Shown: piece by piece, positions 16,235 through 23,140 of the stretch
Layout: each line of letters begins with the position of its first letter
Numbering within the stretch: the stretch's first letter is position 1
DNA from: Nocardia lijiangensis NBRC 108240
GTDB lineage: Bacteria; Actinomycetota; Actinomycetes; Mycobacteriales; Mycobacteriaceae
Length of the DNA stretch: 32,608 nucleotides
Assembly: GCF_001613045.1 (NCBI RefSeq)
Contig: NZ_BDBP01000099.1
Coordinates: forward strand, 1-32,608
Direction: 5' to 3'
Made by a program: the position numbers and the translations under genes
Notes under the pieces: model-generated
Database searches by the model: none
Seen by the model: only the letters and a program-made list of their open reading frames with translations
What the model was told of the DNA's origin: nothing

Positions 16235-17089
16235 CGTTTGACCACCACTTCCCTGCTGCGTCCCCGCGATGCGGACGCGCTACGCGCCGAGATTCGCTGG
16301 GTGGCGCACCGGGCGGGCGTCCCTGTCGTATTCGGTGGCGAGGTGCACGAGGATGCGTTGCTGCTCACCGAGTTCGTCGGGACGACGACCAACGGGCTGC
16401 GCGGGCTCACCGTGCTCCGCAAGTCCGGCCTCGGCGGCCGGGTCATGGAGATGCGCAGGCCCGCCTCGGTAGCGGACTACCGCAACGCAGCCTCCATCAC
16501 CCACCACTACGACGGTCCGGTGTCGGGCGAGGGCATCCGCTCGGTGCTGGCGGTGCCGGTGGTCGTGGCCGACCGCTCGCGCGCGGTGCTCTACGCCGCG
16601 ACCCGCGGCGCCTCCCCGCTCGGCGACCGCGCCGCCGACCTGATGGTGCAGGCGGGCAAACGACTGGCCACCGAGATCGCGATCCGCGACGAGGTGGATC
16701 GGCGGCTGCGCCTGCTGGAGATGTCGGTTCCCGCACCGGACACCGCGCCCGCCGTCACCGAGGAACTGCGCGACATCGGCGCCGAACTGCGCGGCCTGGC
16801 GCGCGCGGCCGGCGACGAGCGGCTGCGGACTCGGCTGGACGGCATCTGTGACCGCCTCGGCCGGGTCCTCACCGGTGAACCCGCCGCGGACGCGCCGCGC
16901 CTGTCCCGCCGGGAACTGGACGTGCTCGCCGAGATCGCGCTCGGCTGCACCAATCAGGAAGCCGCCCAGCGTCTCTCGCTCGGCGCGGAAACGGTGAAGA
17001 GCTACCTGCGCAACGTCATGACCAAACTGGACGCGCGTACCCGGCACGAGGCCGTGGTCACCGCGCGCAGGCTCGGCCTGCTCCCCTGA
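16229..17089 (+). CDS. GAF-domain LuxR-type transcriptional regulator
   Basis: A cytoplasmic one-component regulator of 286 residues. Residues about 30-160 look like a GAF sensor domain (GIRSVLAVPVVVADRSRAVL then YAATRGASPLGDRAADLMVQ). A helical linker with RLRLLEMS follows. The C-terminal LuxR helix-turn-helix spans 225-286 (LSRRELDVLAEIALGCTNQE, AAQRLSLGAETVKSYLRNVM, then TKLDARTRHEAV). There is no receiver domain, so it probably senses a small ligand, plausibly an acid or acyl-CoA given the divergent synthetase operon. GTG at 16229 is the first start. TTG at 16238 has the AGGGGTGA ribosome site at better spacing and would remove three residues, so it is a serious alternative. Mycobacterial and nocardial genomes commonly pair such regulators with acyl-CoA synthetase genes. 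Confidence 0.9.
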   Translation: MSRLTTTSLLRPRDADALRAEIRWVAHRAGVPVVFGGEVHEDALLLTEFVGTTTNGLRGLTVLRKSGLGGRVMEMRRPASVADYRNAASITHHYDGPVSGEGIRSVLAVPVVVADRSRAVLYAATRGASPLGDRAADLMVQAGKRLATEIAIRDEVDRRLRLLEMSVPAPDTAPAVTEELRDIGAELRGLARAAGDERLRTRLDGICDRLGRVLTGEPAADAPRLSRRELDVLAEIALGCTNQEAAQRLSLGAETVKSYLRNVMTKLDARTRHEAVVTARRLGLLP

Positions 17090-17190
17090 TCACCGCACAT
17101 TTCGGGTGGTCCGTCGAATTCGCCCGGCCGCCAACGGAATGCGGCGGGCTTCGACTACCTCCCGCGTCGGGGCGGCAATGCGGTCGGCCC

Positions 17191-17196
17191 TACACT
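17191..17196 (+). promoter_or_regulatory. -10 element positioned for a leaderless mRNA
   Basis: TACACT fits the TANNNT consensus of the actinobacterial housekeeping sigma factor. Exactly seven bases separate it from the GTG at 17204, so transcription would begin at or next to the start codon. The glyoxalase-like gene has no Shine-Dalgarno sequence, which agrees with leaderless translation. Confidence 0.55.
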
Positions 17197-17203
17197 CCCT
17201 TGC

Positions 17204-17572
17204 GTGACAGAGCCTTTCCGTATCGCGGGATTGTCCCTGGACTGCGCCGACCCCGATGCGCTCGCGCGGTTCTACCTCGATCTGCTCGGCGGGCACACGC
17301 TGTGGAACAAGGAGCGCAGCGTGGCGATCCGCATTCCGTCGGGCCTAGCGGTCATCGCCCAACGGATCCCCGACTACCAGCCGCCCGTGTGGCCGGGCAG
17401 CGCGATCGTGCACCTGGATCTGGCGGCCGACGACGACCTCGATGCGTGCGAGCAGCGCGCCCTCGCTCTCGGTGCCGTGCCCGCACCGACCCAGCCCGGC
17501 GACCGGTGGCGAGTGTTGCTCGACCCGGCGGGACATCCGTTCTGCATCACGACGGCGCAGTTGCCCGACTGA
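17204..17572 (+). CDS. glyoxalase/VOC-fold small protein
   Basis: A 122-residue member of the vicinal oxygen chelate superfamily, probably forming a dimer with a metal or ligand pocket between paired beta-alpha-beta-beta-beta modules. The first module is GLSLDCADPDALARFYLDLL followed by GGHTLWNKERSVAIRIPSG; the second is AIVHLDLAADDDLDACEQRA followed by LALGAVPAP and WRVLLDPAGHPFCITTAQLP. The last segment is the usual VOC ending. His70 in the second module and the Asp in LDPAGHPF are candidate ligands, but the standard metal set is not obvious, so it may be a binding protein rather than an enzyme. GTG at 17204 lies seven bases after a -10 hexamer and looks leaderless. It is codirectional with the LuxR gene but has its own promoter, and it converges with trmD. 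Confidence 0.85.
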   Translation: MTEPFRIAGLSLDCADPDALARFYLDLLGGHTLWNKERSVAIRIPSGLAVIAQRIPDYQPPVWPGSAIVHLDLAADDDLDACEQRALALGAVPAPTQPGDRWRVLLDPAGHPFCITTAQLPD

Positions 17573-17658
17573 TCCCCTGAATCCTTCTGCCGGAAGACAT
17601 TCGGCGCCGGCTCCGGCATGCCTGCACAAGGTTCGCGGGTGGGCCGCTCTGCCGCTCC

Positions 17659-17701
17659 CGACGTAGTGCGGCAACCTCCGATAGGTCACCGCACTACGTC
17701 G
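17659..17701. terminator. long hairpin between convergent glyoxalase and trmD genes
   Basis: A 19-bp stem with two mismatches and a 5-nt loop (CCGAT). The outer 13 bp are perfect: CGACGTAGTGCGG at 17659-17671 pairs with CCGCACTACGTCG at 17689-17701. It lies 87 bp past the glyoxalase stop. No T-run follows on either strand. A T-less terminator between convergent genes is the simplest reading; a protein-binding palindrome is possible. Confidence 0.5.
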
Positions 17702-17741
17702 TTCACGCCGGGTCGACTTGCGCGGCTACGAATCAGCGATT

Positions 17742-17760
17742 ACCCGTGGGTCTCACGGGT
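17742..17760. terminator. short hairpin in the convergent intergenic region
   Basis: ACCCGTG at 17742-17748 pairs perfectly with CACGGGT at 17754-17760 around a 5-nt loop. It lacks a T-run. Together with its neighbours it makes three hairpins in the 312-bp convergent gap. Confidence 0.35.
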
Positions 17761-17843
17761 GAGTTCGAGCGGTCGCCGCATGGGCTCCTCCCGCGGTCGC
17801 GGATCTCGAAGGTGTTCGGAGACACTGACCGTACGATCACGGC

Positions 17844-17866
17844 GCGACGTGTGCGGTCACACGCGC
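17844..17866 (-). terminator. hairpin just after trmD
   Basis: CGTGTG at 17848-17853 pairs with CACACG at 17858-17863 around a CGGT loop. GCG at 17844-17846 and CGC at 17864-17866 extend the stem across a one-base bulge, giving nine pairs. It starts about 19 bases after the trmD stop, so it is the likely end of the rpsP-khpA-rimM-trmD transcript. No T-run is present. Confidence 0.5.
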
Positions 17867-17884
17867 AACCACCAGGCGCCGTCC

Positions 17885-18568
17885 TCAGTCCGGTGGTAGC
17901 AGGTCCGGGCGGCGTTCGCGGGTGCGGGCGAGGGACTGTTCGCGGCGCCAGGCGGCGACCTTCGCGTGGTCGCCGGAGAGCAGGATCGGTGGCACATCCA
18001 GGCCGCGCCAGTTGACCGGCCGGGTGTAGCTGGGGCCTTCGAGCAGGCCGTCGGAGAACGAATCCTCTTGGTGGGATTGCTGATTGCCGAGCACGCCGGG
18101 CAGCAGCCGCACGACCGCCTCGGTCATCACCAGCACCGCGGCCTCGCCGCCGATGAGGACGTAGTCGCCGATGCTCACCTCTTCGACACGCACCCGGCGC
18201 GCGGCGTCGTCGAACACGCGCTGATCGATGCCCTCGTAGCGGCCGCAGGCGAACACCAGATGTCGCTCGGCAGCCCAGCGGTGGGCGGTGTCCTGGGTGA
18301 ACGGCACGCCCGCGGGAGTCGGCACCACGAGCAGCGCGTCGTCGGGGCACACCTCGTCCAGCGCGTCGCCCCACACGGTCGGCTTCATGACCATGCCGGG
18401 GCCGCCGCCGTACGGTGCATCGTCGACCGACTTGTGCACGTCGTGCGTCCAGCGCCGCAGGTCGTGCACGTCGACGGAGATCAATCCCTTGTCGATGGCC
18501 TTGCCGAGCAGCGCCGTCCGCAGCGGCTCCAGGTACTCCGGAAAGATCGTGATGACGTCGAGCCTCAT
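17885..18568 (-). CDS. trmD: tRNA (guanine-N1)-methyltransferase TrmD
   Basis: TrmD methylates G37 next to the anticodon and so prevents +1 frameshifting; it uses S-adenosylmethionine and is a SPOUT-class dimer. The 227-residue protein begins MRLDVITIFPEYLEPLRTAL and has DDAPYGGGPGMVMKP near residues 50-64. The trefoil-knot cofactor site is around LVFACGRYEGIDQRV and EEVSIGDYVLIGGEAAVLVM. The C-terminal domain contains YTRPVNWRGLDVPPILLSGD. ATG at 18568 has AAGGGG upstream at proper spacing. It follows rimM by 61 bp and closes the rpsP-khpA-rimM-trmD operon, the classical bacterial arrangement apart from rplS, which here lies about 9 kb away. Confidence 0.96.
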   Translation of the reverse strand: MRLDVITIFPEYLEPLRTALLGKAIDKGLISVDVHDLRRWTHDVHKSVDDAPYGGGPGMVMKPTVWGDALDEVCPDDALLVVPTPAGVPFTQDTAHRWAAERHLVFACGRYEGIDQRVFDDAARRVRVEEVSIGDYVLIGGEAAVLVMTEAVVRLLPGVLGNQQSHQEDSFSDGLLEGPSYTRPVNWRGLDVPPILLSGDHAKVAAWRREQSLARTRERRPDLLPPD

Positions 18569-18629
18569 CCCAGCCCCTTCGTTCCACCGAGTTCGCCGCG
18601 CCCGGCCGCGACAGCGCGTGTCGTGCCCA

Positions 18630-19154
18630 TCACTCGGGATCGAGCAGGCCCTCGGGCGGATCGATGACCACCAGCCGGTCGGCGAGCGACACCGTGGGCA
18701 CGATCGCGGTGACGAACGGGATCAGGATCTCCCGGCCGTCGTCGGCGGCACGCACCGAAAGCAGTTCTCCCGCAGCCGAATGCAGCACCTCGGTGACCGT
18801 CCCGACGACGGCGCCGTCGGTGAGCTGAACGGTGAGACCCTCCAGCTCATGGTCGTAGTACTCGTCCGGATCGTCCGAGGGTGGCAGGTCGTCGCTGTCC
18901 ACCAGGAACAGCGTGCCGCGCAGCGCGTCGGCGGCGGTGCGGTCGGCGATTCCGGCGAGAAACACGAGGAGCCGGCCCGAGTGCTCGCGGGCCGACTCCA
19001 CGGTGAAGTCGCGAACCTCCGACGAGCGCGGCAGGCGACCACGCAGAGTGGTGCCCACCGCGAAACGCTCATCGGGTTCGTCGGTGCGGACCTCGACGAC
19101 GAGTTCGCCGCGCACGCCGTGCGACTTGGCGACCCGCCCTACGACGAGTTCCAT
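18630..19154 (-). CDS. rimM: ribosome maturation factor RimM
   Basis: RimM helps assemble the 3' head domain of the 30S subunit and contacts protein S19. The 174-residue protein starts MELVVGRVAKSHGVRGELVV. The N-terminal beta-barrel domain ends with ALRGTLFLVDSDDLPPSDD. The PRC-barrel domain begins at about residue 98 with YYDHELEGLTVQLTDGAVVG and contains ILIPFVTAIVPTVSLADRLV. It starts immediately after the khpA stop (no gap), so translation is almost certainly coupled. Length and domain order are normal for actinobacteria. Confidence 0.96.
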   Translation of the reverse strand: MELVVGRVAKSHGVRGELVVEVRTDEPDERFAVGTTLRGRLPRSSEVRDFTVESAREHSGRLLVFLAGIADRTAADALRGTLFLVDSDDLPPSDDPDEYYDHELEGLTVQLTDGAVVGTVTEVLHSAAGELLSVRAADDGREILIPFVTAIVPTVSLADRLVVIDPPEGLLDPE

Positions 19155-19397
19155 CTACTGATCGGTGTCGACCACGTCGACCCGGATGCCCCGGCCGCCG
19201 ATGCCTGCGACGAGGGTGCGCAGCGCGGTCGCGGTGCGTCCGCCACGGCCGATCACCTTGCCCAGGTCCTCGGGGTGGACGTGCACCTCGACGGTGCGCC
19301 CGCGACGGCCGGTGATCAGCTCGACGCGGACGTCATCCGGATTGGCGACGATGCCGCGCACCAGGTGCTCGACGGCATCGGCCACTACCGCGCTCAT
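19155..19397 (-). CDS. khpA: KH-domain RNA-binding protein KhpA
   Basis: An 80-residue single KH-domain protein. The RNA-binding GxxG loop is in DLGKVIGRGGRTATALRTLV (about residues 44-63). The upstream strand is VRVELITGRRGRTVEVHVHP. KhpA in other bacteria partners KhpB/Jag and influences cell elongation and mRNA fate; that role is inferred here. Its ATG shares one base with the rpsP stop (TAATG), and its TAG directly abuts the rimM start. This order (rpsP-khpA-rimM-trmD) is conserved in actinobacteria and supports a ribosome-linked role. Confidence 0.94.
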   Translation of the reverse strand: MSAVVADAVEHLVRGIVANPDDVRVELITGRRGRTVEVHVHPEDLGKVIGRGGRTATALRTLVAGIGGRGIRVDVVDTDQ

Positions 19398-19825
19398 TAC
19401 TCGGCAGCCTCGGTGGCGGCCTCAGCGGCCTCGTCCTTCTTGGCCTTCTTCTTCGGGGTGACGGCCTCGGCGACCGGCTCGTTCTCGGCGGCGGCCAGCG
19501 CGGCGTTGAACAGGTCCAGCTTGGACGGCTTGGCCGCCTTCACCTTCAGCGTGCCCTCGGTACCCGGGAGGCCCTTGAACTTCTGCCAGTCACCGGTGAT
19601 CTCCAGGAGGCGCTGGACCGGCTCGGTCGGCTGCGCGCCGACACCCAGCCAGTACTGCGCACGCTCCGAGTCGATCTCGATCAGCGACGGCTCTTCCTTC
19701 GGGTGGTACTTGCCGATGGACTCGATGGCCCGGCCGTCACGACGGGTGCGGGCGTCCGCGACGACGACGCGGTACTGCGGGTTGCGGATCTTGCCCATGC
19801 GGGTGAGCTTGATGCGAACAGCCAT
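19397..19825 (-). CDS. rpsP: 30S ribosomal protein S16 (bS16)
   Basis: The 142-residue S16 helps nucleate 30S assembly. The core spans about residues 1-80: MAVRIKLTRMGKIRNPQYRV, then VVADARTRRDGRAIESIGKY, HPKEEPSLIEIDSERAQYWL and GAQPTEPVQRLLEITGDW. Residues 81-142 are an actinobacterial C-terminal extension ending in an Ala/Glu/Lys-rich tail (VTPKKKAKKDEAAEAATEAA), predicted to be disordered or helical. ATG at 19825 has GAGG about nine bases upstream. It is the first gene of its operon, so the operon promoter lies in the 280 bp before the divergent small gene at 20107. Confidence 0.97.
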   Translation of the reverse strand: MAVRIKLTRMGKIRNPQYRVVVADARTRRDGRAIESIGKYHPKEEPSLIEIDSERAQYWLGVGAQPTEPVQRLLEITGDWQKFKGLPGTEGTLKVKAAKPSKLDLFNAALAAAENEPVAEAVTPKKKAKKDEAAEAATEAAE

Positions 19826-20106
19826 GCTGATCTGCCTCTTTCAGGTAGTTGGTCACGGCGCAATTCAGCGACCCGCACGGTCTGCGAGCCCGGTTTCGCG
19901 CTTGAAGTGTGTGACCGCCGCGCGGTACGTAACCGGAGACGGGCTGACACTGTCCGGAAGGACGGTGGTCCATTCTGCCAGACCGGGCCTCGCCACCCGA
20001 AATCGCCTCTCGACCTCGGTGAGGAGGGCTTCCGTGGCGCGGTCGACGATACCGGCGGGTGCCGGCCCGAATGCAACGTTTCGAGGCCGGGCCGCAATAA
20101 CCGGTC

Positions 20107-20283
20107 ATGGGGATCTTCCGGCGACGCAACGCCAGGCGCACCAGTTTCAAGCGCGAGGCCGCGCGCGAGGTCAGCGGCGAGGTCGCGGCGGAAGCGGCGA
20201 TCCATGCCGCGCCGCTGCTGTTCCGTATGGTCGGCGCGGGGTTGCGCGGCATCGGATCGGCCGTCAACGCGATCCTGAACTGA
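20107..20283 (+). CDS. 58-residue basic small protein, unknown
   Basis: A small plus-strand gene encoding MGIFRRRNARRTSFKREAAR, EVSGEVAAEAAIHAAPLLFR and MVGAGLRGIGSAVNAILN. Codon third positions are almost all G or C, as in the strongest genes of the window, and the codons are those a real actinobacterial gene would use. The protein has a strongly basic N-terminus followed by two potentially amphipathic helices, the second weakly hydrophobic. It could be a peripheral membrane or nucleic-acid-binding peptide. No clear ribosome site precedes ATG at 20107. It is divergent from rpsP and converges with the RibD-like gene. I recognise no family. Confidence 0.7.
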   Translation: MGIFRRRNARRTSFKREAAREVSGEVAAEAAIHAAPLLFRMVGAGLRGIGSAVNAILN

Positions 20284-20423
20284 TTGTTCAGGCGGTGCGC
20301 GACCGGACCCGGCCCCGACCGGCGGACCGATGTGCCCCCGCGCAAACACCTCGGATCGTGTCGGCAACGACGCCGCTCGCACGGGCCGACGGACAACCTG
20401 CGTCCAGCAGAATTCGCGGCAAA

Positions 20424-20978
20424 TCAGGCGGGGCGGTAGCGCAGCAGCACCACTCCGGAACGGAACGGCTTGCTCTCGACGAGCCGCAGCGCTGGAATCC
20501 GCGCGCCCTCGGCGAACAGCCGCGCGCCGCGCCCGAGCACGACCGGGTAGACGAACAACCGGTACTCGTCCACCAGCCCGGCCTCGACCAGCTGGTGCAC
20601 CAGCCCGATGCTTCCGGTGCAGACGATGTCCTTCCCCGGCTGGTCCTTCAGCGCGCGCACCTCGTCGAGGCCGCGCAACACCGTCGAGTTCCGCCATCCC
20701 GGTTCGTCCATCGAGCGCGACACCACGTACTTCGCCATCTGGTCGAGATCGTCGGTGATACCGGTCTGATCATCGGTCTGCTGCGGCCAGTAGCCACGCA
20801 TGTCCTCGAAGGTGACGCGCCCGAACAGCACCGCGTCGCAGGCGGCGGTGTGGTCCATCAGCTCGGCGAGGATGTCGGCTTCGTCGTCCACCGCGTCGTT
20901 ACCCACGGTGAACCAGCCCTCCGTCGCATCGATCACCCCATCGAGCGTGACGTTCTCCGTCACCACCAGATCCCGCAT
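20424..20978 (-). CDS. RibD C-terminal/dihydrofolate reductase-fold protein
   Basis: A 184-residue NAD(P)H-binding reductase-fold protein of the RibD_C family, similar to many small reductases annotated as dihydrofolate reductase family. It starts MRDLVVTENVTLDGVIDATE. Visible family segments are AVLFGRVTFEDMRGYWPQQT, MAKYVVSRSMDEPGW and DIVCTGSIGLVHQLVEAGLV, followed by DEYRLFVYPVVLGRGARLFA. The substrate is unknown; most members are not true folate enzymes. ATG at 20978 is preceded by GGGAGG at good spacing, which favours it over an earlier start eight codons upstream. It lies 72 bp after the Uma2-family gene on the same strand. Confidence 0.9.
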   Translation of the reverse strand: MRDLVVTENVTLDGVIDATEGWFTVGNDAVDDEADILAELMDHTAACDAVLFGRVTFEDMRGYWPQQTDDQTGITDDLDQMAKYVVSRSMDEPGWRNSTVLRGLDEVRALKDQPGKDIVCTGSIGLVHQLVEAGLVDEYRLFVYPVVLGRGARLFAEGARIPALRLVESKPFRSGVVLLRYRPA

Positions 20979-21050
20979 CCGCCGACCTCCCGTTCGTAGC
21001 ATCCGTCCGTTACTTCAGACGGCGCGAGGGACCCGGATTCATCGCGTGGA

Positions 21051-21596
21051 CTACACGAGTGCGTCGAGATCGATCCGCAACGGAAACGGCACGGTGGTCA
21101 CGAATTCGCCGGTCACCGCCGGAGATTCCAAGTAACCGAATTCGCCCGCGAGGCGGTAAGCGGTGAGACTGATCGGTGCGACCGGGTCGATGACCCAGTA
21201 GTGCGGAATGCCGGCGGCGGCGTACTCGAAGGGCTTGGTGACCGTGTCGGTCCGGCGCGAACCGGGCGAGATGATCTCGACGACGAGAAGAGCGTCGGAG
21301 GCTGCCAGACGATCCTCCGGCCCGTCCGTTTGCGTGAGGACCAGATCCGGCCCGCGCACGGTCGGCTCGGCGCCTGCGTCGACGCATACCTCGAATTCGA
21401 TCAATGATTCCAGCCCTGCGGGAAGCTGGGGCTCGAGCTGCCGGGCCAGGCGATACCCGGCACGGACGTGCTGGCGCTTGGGCCGCGGCGACACGATGAG
21501 CACGCCCTCCTGAAGTTCGATATGGCTGCTCGTGTCTTCCGGCAGCTCGGCCCAATCGGCCATCGTCAGCAGCCTGGGCAACGGCGAAATCGTCAT
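21051..21596 (-). CDS. Uma2 family (DUF820) putative nuclease
   Basis: A 181-residue Uma2-family protein with a PD-(D/E)XK-like fold. Core segments are IELQEGVLIVSPRPKRQHVR, EFEVCVDAGAEPTVRGPDLV, the catalytic-like LLVVEIISPGSRRTDTVTKP, and FEYAAAGIPHYWVIDPVAP. The Asp in PDLV, the Glu in VEIISP and the Lys in TKPFEYA form the expected acidic/basic set. Uma2 proteins are numerous in actinobacteria and cyanobacteria, often as isolated genes; their DNA or RNA target is unknown. ATG at 21596 has no strong ribosome site. It is flanked by the amidohydrolase and RibD-like genes without overlap. Confidence 0.9.
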   Translation of the reverse strand: MTISPLPRLLTMADWAELPEDTSSHIELQEGVLIVSPRPKRQHVRAGYRLARQLEPQLPAGLESLIEFEVCVDAGAEPTVRGPDLVLTQTDGPEDRLAASDALLVVEIISPGSRRTDTVTKPFEYAAAGIPHYWVIDPVAPISLTAYRLAGEFGYLESPAVTGEFVTTVPFPLRIDLDALV

Positions 21597-21788
21597 GCGA
21601 AGTCTTCCACAGGGTTTCGCACTTCGGGCTCGATCGCCTCGCTGGTCATCATGTCCGTCGAGCTCCCGTCGTATCCGACCGTTCGGCGCCCGCCGATCCG
21701 TGCTCCGCGGAAACGGTATCGGTAGAACACTATGGACTCTAGTACTCCATTTGGGGTATCGGGCGCGCCGACGACCTGCGTATCGCGG

Positions 21789-22883
21789 TCAGCGGTGGCC
21801 GGTGACCGGGTCGGCGGAGCGGTGGAGGCGGCCGCGTAGGACGACGTATTCGGGCGTGGTGAGGGTTGCCGGTGCGACGCGGGGGTCTTCCCGGTAGACG
21901 ACGAAATCGGCGGGGGCGCCGTGCTCGATGCCGGGGCGGCCGAGCCAGGTGCGCGCGTTCCAGGAGGCGGCGCCGAGTGCGTCGTGCCCGGACAAGCCCG
22001 CGCCGGTGAGGGCGATGATCTCGTCGGCGATGCGGCCGTGCCGGATGGAGCCGCCCGCGTCGGTGCCGGTGTAGATGGGCACGCCCGCCTCGTGCGCGGC
22101 GGCGACCGTGCGGCGGACGCGCCGGTGCAGGTCGCGCATGTGGGCGGCGTAGACGGGGAACTTGCCTGCGCCGTCGGCGATGGACGGGAAGGTGTCGATA
22201 TTGATCAGGGTCGGGACCAGCGCGGTGCCGCGTTCGACCATCATCTCGATGGTTTCGGCGGTGAGGCCGGTGCCGTGCTCGAGGCAGTCGATGCCCGCGT
22301 TGATCAGTCCGGGCAGGGCGTCCTCGCCGAACACGTGCGCGGTGACCCTCGCGCCGTTGGCGTGCGCGGCGTCGATGGCCTCTTTCAGGACGGCGTCGCT
22401 CCACAGCGGGCGCAGGTCGCCGACGGAGCGGTCGATCCAGTCGCCGACGATCTTCACCCAGCCGTCCCCGAACCGCGCCTGTTCGGCCACGATCTCCGGC
22501 AGATCGCGTTCGTCGTCGAGTTCGATGCCGAGTTCGCGGATGTAGCGCTTGGGCCGGGCGATGTGCCTGCCCGCCCGGATGATCTCGGGCAGCTCGTCGT
22601 GCTCATCGATGAAGCGTGTGTCGATCGGCGACCCGGCGTCGCGCAGCAGCAACACGCCCGCCTCGCGATCGGTCACCGCCTGGGCGATCGCGCCCTCGCG
22701 ATCCTCGTGGCCGCCGCCGTACCGGATGCCGACGTGACAGTGCGCGTCCACCAGGCCGGGCACGATCCACCCTGTGGCGCACAGGGTTTCGGCGCCCGGC
22801 ACCGGCTCGAAGGAGACCAGCCCGTCGCGCACCCAGAGATCGCGCACCTCGTCGTCCGGCAGAACCACCCCGCGTAGATGCAC
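21789..22883 (-). CDS. amidohydrolase (imidazolonepropionase/prolidase-like)
   Basis: A 364-residue metal-dependent hydrolase of the amidohydrolase superfamily. The beta-sandwich N-terminus leads to the metal-binding His48-x-His50 in GLVDAHCHVG. Further motifs are GWVKIVGDW (a lysine in the metal-bridging position), RVTAHVFGEDALPGLINAG, IDCLEHGTGL and the catalytic Asp in YTGTDAGGSIRHG. These suggest cyclic amidase, dipeptidase or imidazolonepropionase-like chemistry, with unknown substrate. I chose GTG at 22883 because GGAGGAGG (22889-22896) sits five bases upstream; a longer frame starting at 22916 would place that site inside the gene. It corresponds in position to mycobacterial Rv2915c, downstream of ffh. 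No metabolic partner is nearby. Confidence 0.93.
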   Translation of the reverse strand: MHLRGVVLPDDEVRDLWVRDGLVSFEPVPGAETLCATGWIVPGLVDAHCHVGIRYGGGHEDREGAIAQAVTDREAGVLLLRDAGSPIDTRFIDEHDELPEIIRAGRHIARPKRYIRELGIELDDERDLPEIVAEQARFGDGWVKIVGDWIDRSVGDLRPLWSDAVLKEAIDAAHANGARVTAHVFGEDALPGLINAGIDCLEHGTGLTAETIEMMVERGTALVPTLINIDTFPSIADGAGKFPVYAAHMRDLHRRVRRTVAAAHEAGVPIYTGTDAGGSIRHGRIADEIIALTGAGLSGHDALGAASWNARTWLGRPGIEHGAPADFVVYREDPRVAPATLTTPEYVVLRGRLHRSADPVTGHR

Positions 22884-23140
22884 AGCAACCTCCTCCGGCG
22901 ATTTCGGCTGTCCCAAACCTACTTCCGGGCCGCCCGCGTCGGTCGGCCCTGAAAGGTCGCAACCGACGGCTCAGGCGACCGTCGTGACGGCGCGCTCCCA
23001 ACAACACAGCTCGGTGTCATGCCAGACCGCGGACCGAGCGTGCGCGGCTCCCCGAGCGCGCAGAAGACGTCGCGGTGCACGCAGGCAAACCGCCGAACCG
23101 TTGCGCTCACGGCACAACGGGCGACGCGTCTCGGGCGCTC

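Noticed and set aside
21732..21750. Imperfect palindrome with arms ATGGACT and ACTCCAT upstream of the Uma2 gene.
   Set aside because: Short, with a mismatch, and no repeated occurrence or clear promoter relation; could be chance.
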